Assembly: GCA_038030265.1 (NCBI GenBank)
Contig: CM075937.1
Location: forward strand, 44,062,198 to 44,126,197
DNA from: Corythucha ciliata
Lineage: Eukaryota > Arthropoda > Insecta > Hemiptera > Tingidae
Length of the DNA stretch: 64,000 nucleotides
Direction: 5' to 3'
The notes beneath the pieces were generated by a model, which saw only the letters and a program-made list of their open reading frames with translations, did no database searches and was not told the origin of the DNA. A program made the position numbers and the translations under genes. Positions 26,262 through 38,821 of this stretch are shown here, piece after piece. Each line of letters opens with the position of its first letter. The first letter of the stretch is position 1.

Positions 26262-27618
26262 AAACTTATGTACTCGTTGCTCAAGCAAGACATGAAATGT
26301 CGATATTCTCTTCGAAGTTAAGGAATTATATGGGGAAGCACAGTTCGATTTCATTTTTATAAAGAGACATGAAAAACTGGACTTCTTCGAATTCTTTTTC
26401 ATGTGAACTGCACCAAATGTAGCGCGTGGGTTGTAATTTTTAAGTTCTATCGTTTAAAGAAAGTCCAGAAAGTTGGAAATTCCATGGCAATAGTCTTAAC
26501 ACGTTTTGTTCAATTCTACATATCGAAAGCTAACGAATCGAAAAAAATGTAACAAGTGTAAATATTTTTTTTTATAGAAGGCAATATTTTTGTTCATTAA
26601 ATTTAATTTGTATATAAAAGGAAAAGGTGCCACAATTTCTGTTTTTTGTTTTGGAGTTTAAATATGACGTCATGCGTAGTGAACACTTGAAGTTACGAAG
26701 TTATACGCAACCGAACAATCATTCTTAACGGACAAATCAGCTTCAATAATTTAGAGAAAAATGTTTCGAAAAGATATCAAATCAAATGATATTAATTAAT
26801 CTTATGTCTCAAAACAGAATTCTCAATCAGACTGTTAACTTTATTTGTTACTTAATTTAAAACCGGCTTGGAAAGCGCTCCAGTACTCGTACTACCAATC
26901 CATATTTATTGTTCACGCTTGCACTTAGAACTAATAAACAAAAAATATATAAAAATAAGAATACACGTTAAAATTTACATCAATATTGTGTACGATCGAA
27001 AAAATCTGAAACTAAAAAAAAAATGCCCCGATTTTCTAGCCATAGAGTCATCTTTATTTATTTTTTGAGAAGAAGGTGTAACAAAAGGGATAAATTGTGA
27101 TTATTTTAGAAAATGATACGATGGGAAGACAATGTTAATAAATGCAAAGTTTAAAAATTGCTGTAGTGTTTATTGAACGGCAAGACAGAGGTCCAGAACC
27201 TAACTATCTGGGACAGTGCTGGCAAATTTCACTCACAAACCTGGTCAAGTAGCCTCAGCAACAGATAAAAGCGCTCATCTCGACCTTCACGAGGGTATTC
27301 TCTTCTAGGAGGTGAATCTCTAAAATTTGACAAGCAAGAGATCAAATTCTTTCAAGAATAACTCAACTGAATATTTGCCATCAGCCTATTGTCAGGAGTC
27401 TGGTACGGCGAGTGTCAATATTGGCAATGGGGAACTTGCATGAATTTCCGATTTGGGAGACAAAATCCTTCACTGATTCCAATGTTTAATCAGAGCAATT
27501 TAGTCTTGTGGAAGAGCCCTCTTCAACAAGCACCAGAGCTTGAAGAACGTGCAAGTTCCCCATTATGGGAAGCGTAGTGTATGACCTCAAAAAATTATTA
27601 ATAAACTATTAAAAATTA

Positions 27619-27754
27619 AGCGGCGTCATACTGTGGCATACGATATCGTTTCTACACTACTGTGACACATTTCCAGTTGTTTCTATCTGTCCTAGACGCT
27701 GTTAATTAGCGTCGGCGATGTCGAAACGATATCGTATCGCTCTAGTATGTTCGC
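27619..27754. mobile_element. MITE with ~33 bp inverted ends
   Basis: GGCGTCATACTGTGGCATACG leads into ATATCGTTTC on the left, matched in reverse by GAAACGATATCGTATCGCTC and CTAGTATGTTCGCC on the right. It is non-coding. Confidence 0.65.
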
Positions 27755-28188
27755 CAACATAATGATAATGTGGACGAAAAAAAATACTCAAAATGATGAC
27801 AAAAAACTCAACAAAGATTAAGACGGGGAGTCAGGCGAAGCTTCGCCAGCTCGAAAGAGCGGTAAGCATCAGTAACGCCAAAATCAACAGACAGTGATCA
27901 CTCGAGGATTGGGATTCCATACCATGCAGATATGAAATCCTCCGCGACGAGAGAAAAGCTTGAAGACATGAAATGTCAATAGTCGGTTGTTTGTGGGAAG
28001 ACATCAAAGGAAGAGGGAGGAGGGAGTACGAGACATGTTTGTAGCGTACACGGTACAGGCGAACTCAAGAGCCGCTGTGTCCGGCTGCCGTACCCAATCA
28101 ACATCGCCTTTATAATTTCTTTGGCAAAGTATATTAAGCTCACGAGAAATTCAAGCAATGAGAAAGAATAAATTTAAGGAAACCCTAA

Positions 28189-28311
28189 AGCCGCCTTCAC
28201 ATGCATGCTTTAAAAAGCTGAGTTGTGGGCCTCAAACAATCGGAGTGCACCGCGCTGTGTACTCGGAGCGCTCTGGTTGGTTGAAGCCCACACTTGCTTG
28301 TAAAGGCGCCT
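28189..28311. mobile_element. MITE (TAA-flanked), copy 2
   Basis: Ends AGCCGCCTTCACATGCATG and TTGTAAAGGCGCCT, with TAA directly outside each. It is related to the element at 5506-5642 through its ends; the interior differs. Confidence 0.6.
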
Positions 28312-28952
28312 TAAGGGGGAACTGGAGTCATGATTCCGTAGTATCTAAAACGAACGTTTCGGTTGACGGAATCATGTAGGATTGATGTGTTCTTGGTTGC
28401 CACTTGGGAACGAAGGATGGCGTCAACCTTCACAACTTCCCTCGCAGGAAAAATTAGTGTTTATTGCGAATTTTATAGCCATTGGCTCTAGCTAGCTGCT
28501 AGTAAATCATGAGTTGCGACTTACATTAATTCCAAATAATTCATTTTTGAACTTCCTTCAATATGCTTGTCGGACCACCGTTACGTAAATTGATAGTTGA
28601 GCGCAGTTTCTAGAGAAAGTATAGTGTAAGGCCCTGTTCACAAGCTCTATGTTTGTGTTGAGTGGTGTCTATGCAAGCTATAAAAATGCTTCATTTTTCG
28701 AGGGAGTAAAGCTGGCCGCTCCAACAGGCGCGTAGCCAGGAGGGGGGGGGGTCCACCGGGTCCGGACCCCCCCCCCGAAATTTCATATTTATTTCCCATA
28801 TTCTGAAGGAGACTTTTTATTTTAGATTTCTCCGCTCACGCATTAGAATAATATCGCACAATAATGATAATAGTAATGATAATAATAATAATAATAATAC
28901 ATAGTTAAAAACTGAAAAGAGTAGGCATAGAGTGGAAATACCCCCCCGCCAC

Positions 28953-30561
28953 ATCACTTTTACTTCATTCGCTCAGACTTCAATTGCATGCAACAGCCAG
29001 TCATACCATTTACAAAAATTTGCTTAAATTTTGACGCTTCCATGTAAATACAACAGGCACTCCCCCCCCCCTACCGTGCAGATCTGCAGATTCATAAAAG
29101 CCTGCAGATCGGCCACTTAGCGGTAATTCTTCAGCCTCAAAATGCATACTAAAGCTAATCCAACAATTTGAGATGATTCACCTCAATTTTGATCCCTCCT
29201 TGTCAATGCAACAAGCTCTTACCCCCGTAGCCTGCAGATCTGCAGATTCATAAAATCCTGCAGATCGGCCCCTTGGAGTTAATCGTACAGCATAAAAATG
29301 CATAATATTGCTAATACAACAATTTAGGATAATTCACCTCAATTTCGACCGCTCCTTGTCCATACAACAGGCACTTCCCCCCCTAGCGTGCAGATCTGCA
29401 GATTCATAAAAGCCTGCAGATCGGCCACTTAGCGTTAATCGTGCAGCATAAAAATGCATAATAGAGCTAATACAACAATTTAAAATAATTCACCTCAATT
29501 TTGACCCCTCCTTGTCCATACAACAGGCACTTCCCCCATGTAGCGTGCAGATCTGCAAATTCATAAACACAAGTGCACGACATCATATCACATGTATAAT
29601 CTACGCCTACTTCTGCAGGGGCACCACTTAATCGGAGCTTACAAGAAGATAACTATGCGTCCTGGACTCATGCCGACCAAATATCAAACACGTGAAGCCC
29701 GGACACAAATTTTTAAACACGCCAGAATGCACGTTGGTCAATAAACTAACCGTTCTGCCGGTCCTAAGCCTGGTAAAAGTGTGAAGGAAAATCAGTTATG
29801 TTTACTGTTATGTTTGGATACATCCCAAGAACAGTTGTATTGACAAAAAAAGGGTCAAAGTTGAAGTGAATTATCATAAATTGTTGGTTTGGCACTAGTA
29901 TGCATTTCGAGGCTGAACAATTAAAGCTAAGTGGCCGATCTGCAGTGTTTTATGAATCTGCAGATCTGCACGCTACGGGGGGAAGTGCTAGTTGTATTGA
30001 CCAGGAGGGGTCAAAATAGAGGTGAATCATCTCAAATTGTTGGATTAGCTTTAGTATGCATTTTGAGGCTGAAATTTCAACGCTAAAAGGCCGATCTGCA
30101 GGCTTTTATGAATCTGCAGATCTGCACGCTACGGGGGGAAGTGCCTGTTGTATTGACCAGGAGGGGTCAAAATTGAGGTGAATCATCTCAAATTGTTGGA
30201 TTAGCTCTATTATGCATTTTCATGCTGTACGATTAACTCTAAGTGGCCGATCTGCAGGATTTTATGAATCTGCAGGCTACGGGGGTAAGAGCTTGTTGCA
30301 TTGACAAGGAGGGGTCAAAATTGAGGTGAATCATCTCAAATTGTTGGATTAGCTTTAGTATGCATTTTGAGGCTGAAGAATTACCGCTAAGTGGCCGATC
30401 TGCAGGCTTTTATGAATCTGCAGATCTGCATGGTAGCGGGGGGGGGGGGGGAAGTGCCTGTTGTATTTACATGGAAGCGTCAAAATTTAAGCAAATTTTT
30501 GTAAATGGTATGATTGGCTGTTGCATGCAATTGAAGTCTGAGCGAATGAAGTAAAAGTGAT
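28953..30561. mobile_element. Foldback element with tandem-array arms
   Basis: The outermost ends ATCACTTTTACTTCATTCGC and the complement are about 1.6 kb apart. The first ~110 bp of each arm is single-copy inverted sequence. Inside, each arm is a direct array of about three to four units of roughly 155 bp, in opposite orientations (left about 29050-29570, right about 29880-30470). Each unit carries the palindrome TGCAGATCTGCA, then ATTCATAAAAGCCTGCAGAT and CGGCC, then a variable spacer with CACCTCAATTTTGA and an AACAGGCACT-plus-C-run junction. The central 300 bp (about 29575-29875) is unique and non-coding. Confidence 0.85.
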
Positions 30562-30680
30562 TGTTTGAGTGTGTCGCCTCATTATTGTCTTATTAAAATA
30601 TGATCGGTAATGTTGTGCCTATTATTGGTCTACTTTAACTTTATTTTTTAATTGTAGTCTCATTTTCGTTGAATTAAGTA

Positions 30681-30756
30681 ATTTTAGGTGTTAATCTGCA
30701 GATTTGTGGTGTTAATCTGCAGATGCGAGGTGTTAATCTTGTAGATCTGCAGATCC
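30681..30756. repeat. Short tandem repeat with CTGCAGAT
   Basis: GTGTTAATCTGCAGAT-like units recur three times just outside the foldback. They share the CTGCAGAT core of the foldback arms. Confidence 0.6.
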
Positions 30757-31276
30757 GCGTTTTAGACAGACCCTCGACGGTCAAAGTAAAACTATTAAGT
30801 AAACTGTCAAAATATTGATATACTATTCGTTTTTTTCCGTCCTGAGCTGTTGAGCAATGAAATAAATCTTCAACTAAGTATCAAGTAGGGAGACTCACCG
30901 TTGCAAGTCCAACCGTTGAAGCCGGTTCCTATCTCACTGCCCCGTGACACGACAATGCCCCTAACTAACGGCGTATGTATTTGCTGGTTGCAAACGATTA
31001 AAATCAATTTTTTCTTGAAGTCACCAATTTGAAGCAATTAAGCCGTTAATTAAGGGAAAGTCGAGATTAAAATGAGGATGTCAAGAGATAAAAAACTCCA
31101 CCGTGAACAAAAACTCCTTCGCAACGCGACTTCACAACTGAACGCCGGAATGTTGGTCGGTAGGATAACCTGCCTTGGAGAAAACCTCACAAACGTGACA
31201 GGGGTGACGGCGACGGCTGTTGGGGAGGTGTTATCTTTCAACAATTTGTGTTCCCTGGTGGTTGATCGTCGATGGA

Positions 31277-31756
31277 TTAAAAATTACGGTGAGTTATGCA
31301 AATTTTACCCGTTTTACTAAAACATAATTTAGTAAGAGTATAAGATTCCACCAGTTGTGGGAATTGGAGTGGATTAAGCCTTAAATAATGATTGCCGTAT
31401 GAGGTGCAATCCGTGGGTATCTCGGGAGTACCGCTAAGCCACCACTGCTCTTCGAGTTCTTTCATTTGATTTTTCAGGGAATATTCGTCTCTAGCTGTGA
31501 GACAGTATTCCTGTGTGTGGGACACAATTTAGTCGGTCTCGCTGATGCTGAGGAAATACGTGGTTTGCCTGAGTGGTAATTCGTCTCCAATTTGAAATTC
31601 GTTCATTTGTTGAATTCTGAATGCCCCGTGTTCTTGTATTCTAAGCACCAAGCATGCTCCCAGACTGCCCTCTTCAATTAGAAGTGAATCAAACTGAGTC
31701 CTGGAGCTTACTGCCCTTGTAGGGTTGATCGGACCAAGGGAATGTTCTGTTTTCAT
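31277..31756 (-). pseudogene. Unidentified interrupted open frame
   Basis: One minus-strand frame runs for about 160 codons and is interrupted by a single TAA at 31529-31531. The first part (MKTEHSLGPINPTRAV...) and the second (HTQEYCLTARDEYSLKNQMK...) have ordinary amino-acid composition rather than that of random AT-rich DNA. I do not recognise the family. It could be a decayed gene or transposon fragment, or chance. A stop lies directly upstream of the first Met. The plus strand here also has a short open frame (31072-31290) ending at a good donor (acg|gtgagt), so the coding strand is not settled. Confidence 0.3.
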
Positions 31757-32004
31757 TGACTACGCTGCTTTGAGTCTTTTAACACATTTTAGCGATGTCA
31801 GTTAACTCAAGGTTCAGTGATCCTACAAGCACATTGAAACACGCAGCGTGTCTTAAAATTACCCCCCTTCACCCGTCATATTGGAGTTTTCATTGTAAAA
31901 CTTTGTGAAAACATAGCTAGTAATTGGAACATGTTCTCCATAACGCTCAAATGAAAGAATCTATCTTAATGCATGTATTTATTGGGTTTCAAATGCCCCC
32001 AGAC

Positions 32005-32868
32005 ATGCTACGAATCAGAGTTTCGCCCGCATATCTTCGAGCATTTCGCCGGGGAAAACATAGAGTGTCCCCAGAAGTGGAAAGCATCATACGAGTAGAT
32101 CACGCTGGCGAGTTTGGAGCCGATAGGATTTATGCCGGTCAAATGGCCGTTTTAGGTCAGTATTTACTCGACACAACATAGGCTACTTAGCCTTTCTATT
32201 TCATTCGAACGATTTGAAGTATTTAGGCAACTCAGCCGTCGGCCCTAAAATCCAAGAGATGTGGGAACAGGAAAAGGGACACCGAGCCGAATTTGAAAAA
32301 TTGATCGTGGAACACCGAGTTCGGCCAACTGTGTTTCTCCCTCTGTGGAATGTTGCTGGTTTCGCTTTGGGAGCTGGTAAAACATCGTTATTTAGAATAA
32401 CAGCCCCTCCCCCCCATCGAGTTTTTGGGCATTCCAGTAGGAGGCTGGGTCCGCCTTCAATCCACTTTTTAACGATTTAAAAAAAATCTGTCTAGCAACT
32501 GCACTCTTGGGAGAAAAGGGGGCCATGGCTTGTACCGTAGCCGTGGAATCTGTTATTGTTGACCATTACAACGACCAATTAAGGGAATTAACCCAAGAGG
32601 AATCCAAGTTGACGGCTGAGCAGAAAGAAAAGTTGTGCGAGGTAAATTAAGCAACCTCACCACCACAATCCAGTGCTATTCATTGTAAAACGTGTTTTTT
32701 TTTTTTTTTTTTTTTTTATAGGTAATACAAAAATTCAGAGACGACGAACAAGAGCATCACGACACAGGCATCAAATACGGAGCCCTGGAAGCTCCATTTT
32801 ACGAAACAATCACCAGTGTTATTAAATTCGGGAGTAAAGTTGCTATAGAAATGAGTAAAAGATTTTAG
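32005..32868 (+). CDS. COQ7: COQ7, 5-demethoxyubiquinone hydroxylase
   Basis: Di-iron monooxygenase that hydroxylates demethoxyubiquinone in ubiquinone synthesis at the mitochondrial inner membrane. Exons 32005-32155, 32227-32376, 32496-32641 and 32722-32868 join in frame to 197 residues. The first repeat of the four-helix bundle carries [12 protein letters not shown] and [10 protein letters not shown]. The second carries [13 protein letters not shown] and [11 protein letters not shown]. These supply the iron-ligand Glu and Glu-x-x-His residues of the family. The N-terminus from MLRIRVSP is basic and could serve as a targeting signal; a Met four codons upstream (MPPD) is an alternative start. 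The last intron has an unusually long T run (about 23) before the acceptor. The next gene converges on it from the other strand. Confidence 0.95.
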
Positions 32869-33312
32869 GGGCGTCTGAATTCCTCAGCGTGATATTTGTA
32901 ACAGCTGGTTATGTACCTAATGAAACTATTCAGTCTGTCTAAAAACTGAAATCAATCGACAATCCCTTTCCAAAAAACGAAAAAAAAAAATACGAGGCCA
33001 CGACTGACTGGGGGACCTGCTATCCATTAGTCTAAATTGCCAGTCTGAAGCAAGTACAATTATTTTCTGGGGGCCAGAGTTTCTCTTCCCTCATTTTTCA
33101 CGGAAGGATTATTCCTGCTTTGCTCAAGTGGTTTACACAAGGCGATGAATGGGGGAAAGAGCGGAAGCCTAGACAGCGGATTGTGGCATAGAGCTATTAA
33201 GTTTTAAGGAATTATTGGATTGTTTGGTTGAAATAGAAAGGTTCTCACCCTTGAAGAGTTTCTCAAGAAACTCATCCCTTAATTTTTTTAAAATTCGTTT
33301 TTCAAAATCCTG

Positions 33313-34948
33313 TTACTTAACGCATAAAGAATCGCCTGAAATTAAATAAGAATCGTATGAATAAACTGGTGGTCTTTCCTCCGACATATCCCCACTCACC
33401 CGGTAATTTAGTTTTAATCCAGTCTAAATACTCCGAAACCCGAGCGTTTACAGCAGGACTATTCGAACCGCACTGTCGACCATAATTGACTACGCCAACG
33501 ACATTCATGAGGTTAGTTCGAGGGTCCATGAAGTAAAGTGGCCCACCTGAATCGAACTTGACAAAAAAATGGTTGTGACGAACTTTTGGGCCATTTAATT
33601 GACTTTCTTACTTGACAAGTGTCTTTTCCTTCTTTGTAGGTGCACAGGACATTGCTGGTAACTGTTTTGTCTGGGTAAGACTTTTCGCAGTGGCTATTGG
33701 GGATGATTTGAAGGCTGGTTTTTCTGAGAACTGTAGGTTTTTTCCCACCAAATGTCATTAAACCCCAACCTGTTTGGAATGTGAAGGCTCAGTATATGAG
33801 GGGGTGCGATGTTTTTAAGATTTCTCGGTTAATACCCGCTACTGTTACGTGCTCGTACTCGAGATTCCCGCCAATATTGAAGGGAAGACAGGCCGGTCCC
33901 ACTCGAGGACCGAATTGAATTGGAGTCGTCGTGATCACTAGGGCGATATCATTCGTGCCCTTCGACAAGTCGAATCCGTCTCGTATAATCGTTCGTGAGA
34001 CACGGTAGAGTCGAGTCGCCGTCGTCTCTTTCCCTGTGCTTAGGTCATGGTCGCCGACCAGAAGTCCCAATTCATTGGGCGGCACAGTGTCGACGCAATG
34101 AGCGGCAGTGATAGCTGCGCTTGACGCGATGATGGTGGCTCCGCACCGGTGCGAACCGCCAGCGCCGGGCGTTACGTAAATTAGAGCAGCCATCGATGGA
34201 AATTCGTTGACACCCGCTTCACCTCCACCCACAATACGCGTCTTTTCAAAGAAAGAAAATTGCATTACACCTACCTATTTTATAATTATGCAAACCTCGT
34301 AGTGAGACATGTGTAGCTCACCCTAAAAGCCCAACCGCATCTGCATTGTCCCGGCGTTGCCACTTCAGTTGCTCTAACTGCCGTGAATTTACAAGTAAAT
34401 GTTCCTCCCCACCTATGAGAATCCTCCCCCAATCATAACTTTTAAAATCGTTTCAAAACGTAAAAATTAGAAAACTCACCAAGTTCGACTGTGCAATTGA
34501 ACTTTCATGTTCGATCCAACAACCGTGAAATCAGTACAGTACTCCTGTGCTTCAGTCAAATCCCCCGTAGTTGACACTGCGAGTGTATCTATGCAAGATC
34601 CCGCCTTTCAAAATGAATAACCCCCCGCCGCAACCAACCAGAGTTTATTAATCCATTTTCATTAAGCTCGATGAAATCAACAACCTGTGGCATGTCCACG
34701 TCAGAGCAAGACAGTCTCAATTGGCCGTCCGTAGCCGTTGAAGCGCACCATACTTGCGAGCTTTGAAAGTCATACGAGTTTGGGTAATTTGGATTATGAA
34801 TGGTCATCGATCGCCCTATTGGAATGAACTGTTGATAGGTGCACTGTTGTCCATCGCTTGTCCACCATGTTTGTAGTACCATAAGTACGCTGGAACGAAA
34901 GTTATATGATAATGTTCGAGTTCGTTTCATTATTCTTCTTAAGACCAT
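33313..34948 (-). CDS. CUB-domain trypsin-like serine protease
   Basis: Probable secreted endopeptidase. Coding exons as read: about 34889-34639, 34588-34480, 34412-34322, 34241-33836, 33769-33612, 33556-33400 and 33335-33313, all phase-compatible. The first three encode a CUB-like domain (PNYPNSYDF, conserved Cys) ending in CRCGWAFR. Next comes the activation site R|IVGGGEAGVNEFP, the catalytic His in ITAAHC, Asp in TNDIAL and Ser in FDSGGPL. The 'F' before DSGG replaces the usual G; this Cys-Gln-x-DSGG form occurs in arthropod CUB proteases. The C-terminus GDSLCVK is on a 23 nt exon, which is less certain. The first exon opens at an acceptor (ccag at 34893-34890), so a signal-peptide exon upstream is probably missing. 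The 50 bp intron between exons 1 and 2 is inferred from frame. Confidence 0.85.
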
Positions 34949-34949
34949 A

Positions 34950-36480
34950 CAGAAGCACGAAGTGAGATGGAGGGGCCATTATTCGGTGAATGACACCTTT
35001 AAACTAGTATTTTTTGCAAGTTTTCTGTTGGTTTTTTCGTACATTTTAATGTACAATTTATTTGCGCAAGTGCTCCGTTTAACGATCCTGTTTTTTTAAT
35101 GTATATCTTTTGTTCAAATAAATGAGACGATTTTGTACTCTTCGAAAATCTCACGGAGCCCAGTTGTTAAACTTAAAGTTTTATCGCCTTTTTTATTCTC
35201 ATTACGTTTGTTTATTATCCCCAGTATAAACCTCAACTGTTTTTGAGATGACTATTACGTCATCTGAAAGACGGTTAACCCGACGAGAAATGACGTCCCA
35301 GGGGATTAAAGTAAACGTGAGCGTCTAGCGCTCGAAACGCACCGTCCACAGACAGGAATCATTGAATTGAGAGGTGTTTACCTAAGGTGGGGGAGAAAAG
35401 CCGGCTTTTTGAGCAAAATATCAGACTTACGGCTGTCTTGCCAGATTTAGTCCCAATATCTGAACCCATTGAGAGAGAGAGTGAGGGGGGGTTGTAGTTT
35501 TAAAAAGCAAATTGCTGTAATGGAGACACACGTAAGCTTCCGTACTCTGATAATTACTTACTGGGATATTGCGCTGAAATTGGTCATCCTAAATGATTGA
35601 CTTTTCACTTATGGACGTATAACAGGTGGGCTTGTACCTTCTTCTTCGAGTCAACAAGGTGGACTGCCTATAATAACGGATTGACTTGGGTCATTTAATT
35701 ATTTTTATTTTTTGTACGCCTTTGTTTAAAGAACGTGTCCCACCCAAAAAAAAAAAAAAACGTGTCGACCTTAGAAAACGGGCATATCCACCCCTACATT
35801 TTTACTGTTCTATCCGTAGAAAGATCTTTGGATTCCTTCCAATCCAAAGATCCATTTTTTTTTTGTCGAAATCGTGCTCTGTTAAAAGGGTCCTGTTAGT
35901 GAAGGCTTTTCGTTTTATTACTATTTTATGAAGCGTGTTTCAAACGTACCACCACTACCACCTATATCTTTCACAATGACCTATGTTCCGTTTTACTCTT
36001 CACCACATCTTTCACAATAAGACATATTAATATTTACAAGGACTGGGAAAATTATCCAAAAGAAACCTTGATTGCTCAGAAAATGTTTTAATATTATTGT
36101 CATTATAATAAACTTCATGTAAGTCGAAGAAACCAAACCTTATGAGTTTAAGTGCTTTGTTGGTTAAGCATTCTCATTGACAAGGGCACAAAGTCGTCAA
36201 CTGCTCATTCTACCCTGCCATAATTTCAATAAAAATAAAAATAAAATACGTGATATCCGAAACCGAGTGGAGGCACACCGTCAAGGCGTGTTTAGAATAC
36301 CTTTCGAAAATGCGAGGCCTTACAAACCTGACTTTTTTTTTCGGTAGCCCGGCTTATCCGAGACACTGAGTGTTCGGCCATGGCATTGGTAATTTATCCC
36401 CAAAATGTTGCTGCTGGTCTCTTAAGCCGTTAATTTTACAACGTGATATGCCCGTTCAGCTTATGGCTATTTAGCGGAGA
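34950..36480. other. Gene-free interval
   Basis: I see no recognisable gene. The 5' exon of the CUB protease may lie in the first part. The rest is AT-rich, with a hairpin formed by GATCTTTGGATTCCTTCC and AATCCAAAGATC near 35822-35851. Confidence 0.4.
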
Positions 36481-38752
36481 AATGGCTCGAGATAGGAAAC
36501 GTCGTTTCACCCAAAGTTTTGTGTCACAGTAATACGGATCCACCTTGTATAAATGTCCTAGGCCAATGGAAGCCTATTATCCCTTAAAAAGTAGCGCCGC
36601 TTGAGAAGAAGGGGAGGTTTTTGTCCCTACATTCTACCGTCCACTTAAATTGCAATTTGCTTTTACAAAACTCAATCACGTAAAAAACAAAAAGTTTCCA
36701 AAGAGTACGTTACAATTAGTCAAAAAACGGTCCAACCTCAACATCCGAAGTAAAAGTTTCCCTTCAACGCAAAATTGTTCCTCACAAACCACATATTGTT
36801 TGTTAAAAAATTGTTGGAGCTACGGGTTTGGGTGAGAAGGGGAAAAAGTTAGTAAATTCTTATTTTGTTCAAGTATTTTTCAAATATTTCGAAATCTGTG
36901 AGGGTTAGCGTAAAAATGAGCATGTTCAAAAATAATCTTCATCTAATTGCCCATAAAAAGTAAAAACTATCCCCGGGATAATCGTACTAAAGTGAACGGT
37001 TCGAGAGTTGCGGAGAGCGTAGCAATCAACTTATTTCGTCCTTTGAATTTGTTTTTGTCGAAAAAACTGACATGAGGCTACTTTTACTTCCATGTTCCCT
37101 TCGGGAACGGAAGTATGGTGTTCGTGAAAAAAATCGAGTCCGAGCTGACATCACACTCATAATGTATAACCTCAGAAAATTTGAAAAAAGTGGTTTTTGG
37201 CATGCCGTCGGTCTGTCACTTTTTTTTTTTTTTTTCGGTAAATTTTATGAAAATGAAAACCTGACTATTTCTTGGTATGAGAAGCACAAATCTGGCCTTT
37301 GTTTTGAGACAAAATTATTTATCGGACATGTTCTTCCCGTACCGAAATGTCGTTTTTGGATATAACTTCAGAACAAGTGATTCCAGAATTTTTTTGATAT
37401 TTTTTCGGATTCCTCGTCAAATTTCCTTGCGAATTAACCACGATATTTCCGAAAAAATGCAACTTTTTTTGTGGCCAAAAGCGTCGTTTTTAGCGCAAAA
37501 GGACCAGTAGCAAAAAATGACGGTCGAAATTGCAAAAAAGGGCCTCTATATTTTTTACAAATATTTAGGGCAAATATTTGTACCCGAAAAAACTGCGATT
37601 GAGAGAAAATTGTGGGAGGAGTAGGATTTAGCGTGACTACGTCAAAACTTATTTGCCACAGACATTACATATAAATCTAAATCTAGTTGTTTCTTGGCAT
37701 GAAAAACGCGAATATGACCTTTGTTTTGAAGGTAAATCATTTCCCAGGCATGTTCTCCCCGTAGATGAATAATATTTTCGGTATTAACTTCGAAACAATT
37801 GGTCCTGGAATTTTGTTAACTATTTTGTTAAGATTTCTCGTCCGTGCGAATTGACTACAGTGTTGCCGAAAACAAACCCCTTTCACTCCCTTGTTCCCTA
37901 CGGGCATTTTTTTGCCATCTTGTATGTGTAGGTCAGAAGTGTTCGAGAAAAAAAAATGCTAACTCTGAAAAGCTCGTACAATTTTTTGGCAGCCCAAAAA
38001 CCGATTTTTTTTTAGCACTTCTTTTAGTTTCTTCTCAATATCCCGAAAATGAGTTACTTTCGAGGAAAATCTTCACTCACAAAACTTGTTGAGCGATAAA
38101 TTTCCAACAAATTTTGTGTGTAAAGTAGTTTTCCACGACCAATATGGAACGGGCTACAGCCTATCGAAATTGTTGTTCTAAAATGGTCGAAGGTCCTAAA
38201 ATCGCCCTTTTTCGACCCAAGTATACTCATTGTGCTTTGCTTTGGACTATTTTCTAACATTTTTTTGTGAATTTTTGGTAGAAGGTAGAAATTTTATTGT
38301 GCTGGTATTGTTGACAGATGAAATACATCAGAATACACAGAAACATTCAGTATTAACTATATTGTTTCGCTGTGATATTTAAAAGCTAAGATTAATTAAA
38401 TTTTGAATTCAAGGTGAAGGGAGGGGAAAAATTTTTTAAAAAAACCTCCAGCTTGTGATTTTTTGTATGAAAGAACGAAGACGAATGATTGAAGGAGGAT
38501 TGAAAATTGAGTGATGATTGATGGTTATAGTCGTTGATGGATAAGGGTCGGTAATTGAAGATTAGTCGATGTGGGCTGAGGGTTGATTATTGATTATGTG
38601 CGACGGAGAATTTTTTCGGATTTAGGGTTATGGAAATTTCGGGGGTTGAGGAATGAAGACTGCGTGATTGATGATTCAGGGATTGTGTGGAGAACCACAC
38701 GATACTTCCATGTTCCCGTTTTTGGAGTTCATCAATAAAATACAAAAAAAAA

Positions 38753-38753
38753 A

Positions 38754-38819
<66 letters not shown>
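38753..38819. repeat. (AAT)n microsatellite
   Basis: An uninterrupted AAT trinucleotide tract of about 22 units follows a poly-A run. Confidence 0.95.

Positions 38820-38821
<2 letters not shown>

Larger units (their letters stand above)
25996..28952. other. Shab 3' flank and repeat-rich interval
   Basis: The Shab 3'UTR should begin here, but I see no single decisive polyadenylation site. Two MITEs and a second copy of the 5506 family are listed separately. Near 28632-28710 lies a half copy of the palindrome found at 44733. Near 28731-28790 a GCGTAGCCAGG motif is followed by opposed G and C runs around GGGTCCGGACCC. Confidence 0.5.

Noticed and set aside
28953..30561. Regular repeats that might suggest a CRISPR array
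   Set aside because: The host is an animal, the units are ~155 bp and contiguous rather than short repeats with unique spacers, and two arrays face each other as a foldback.
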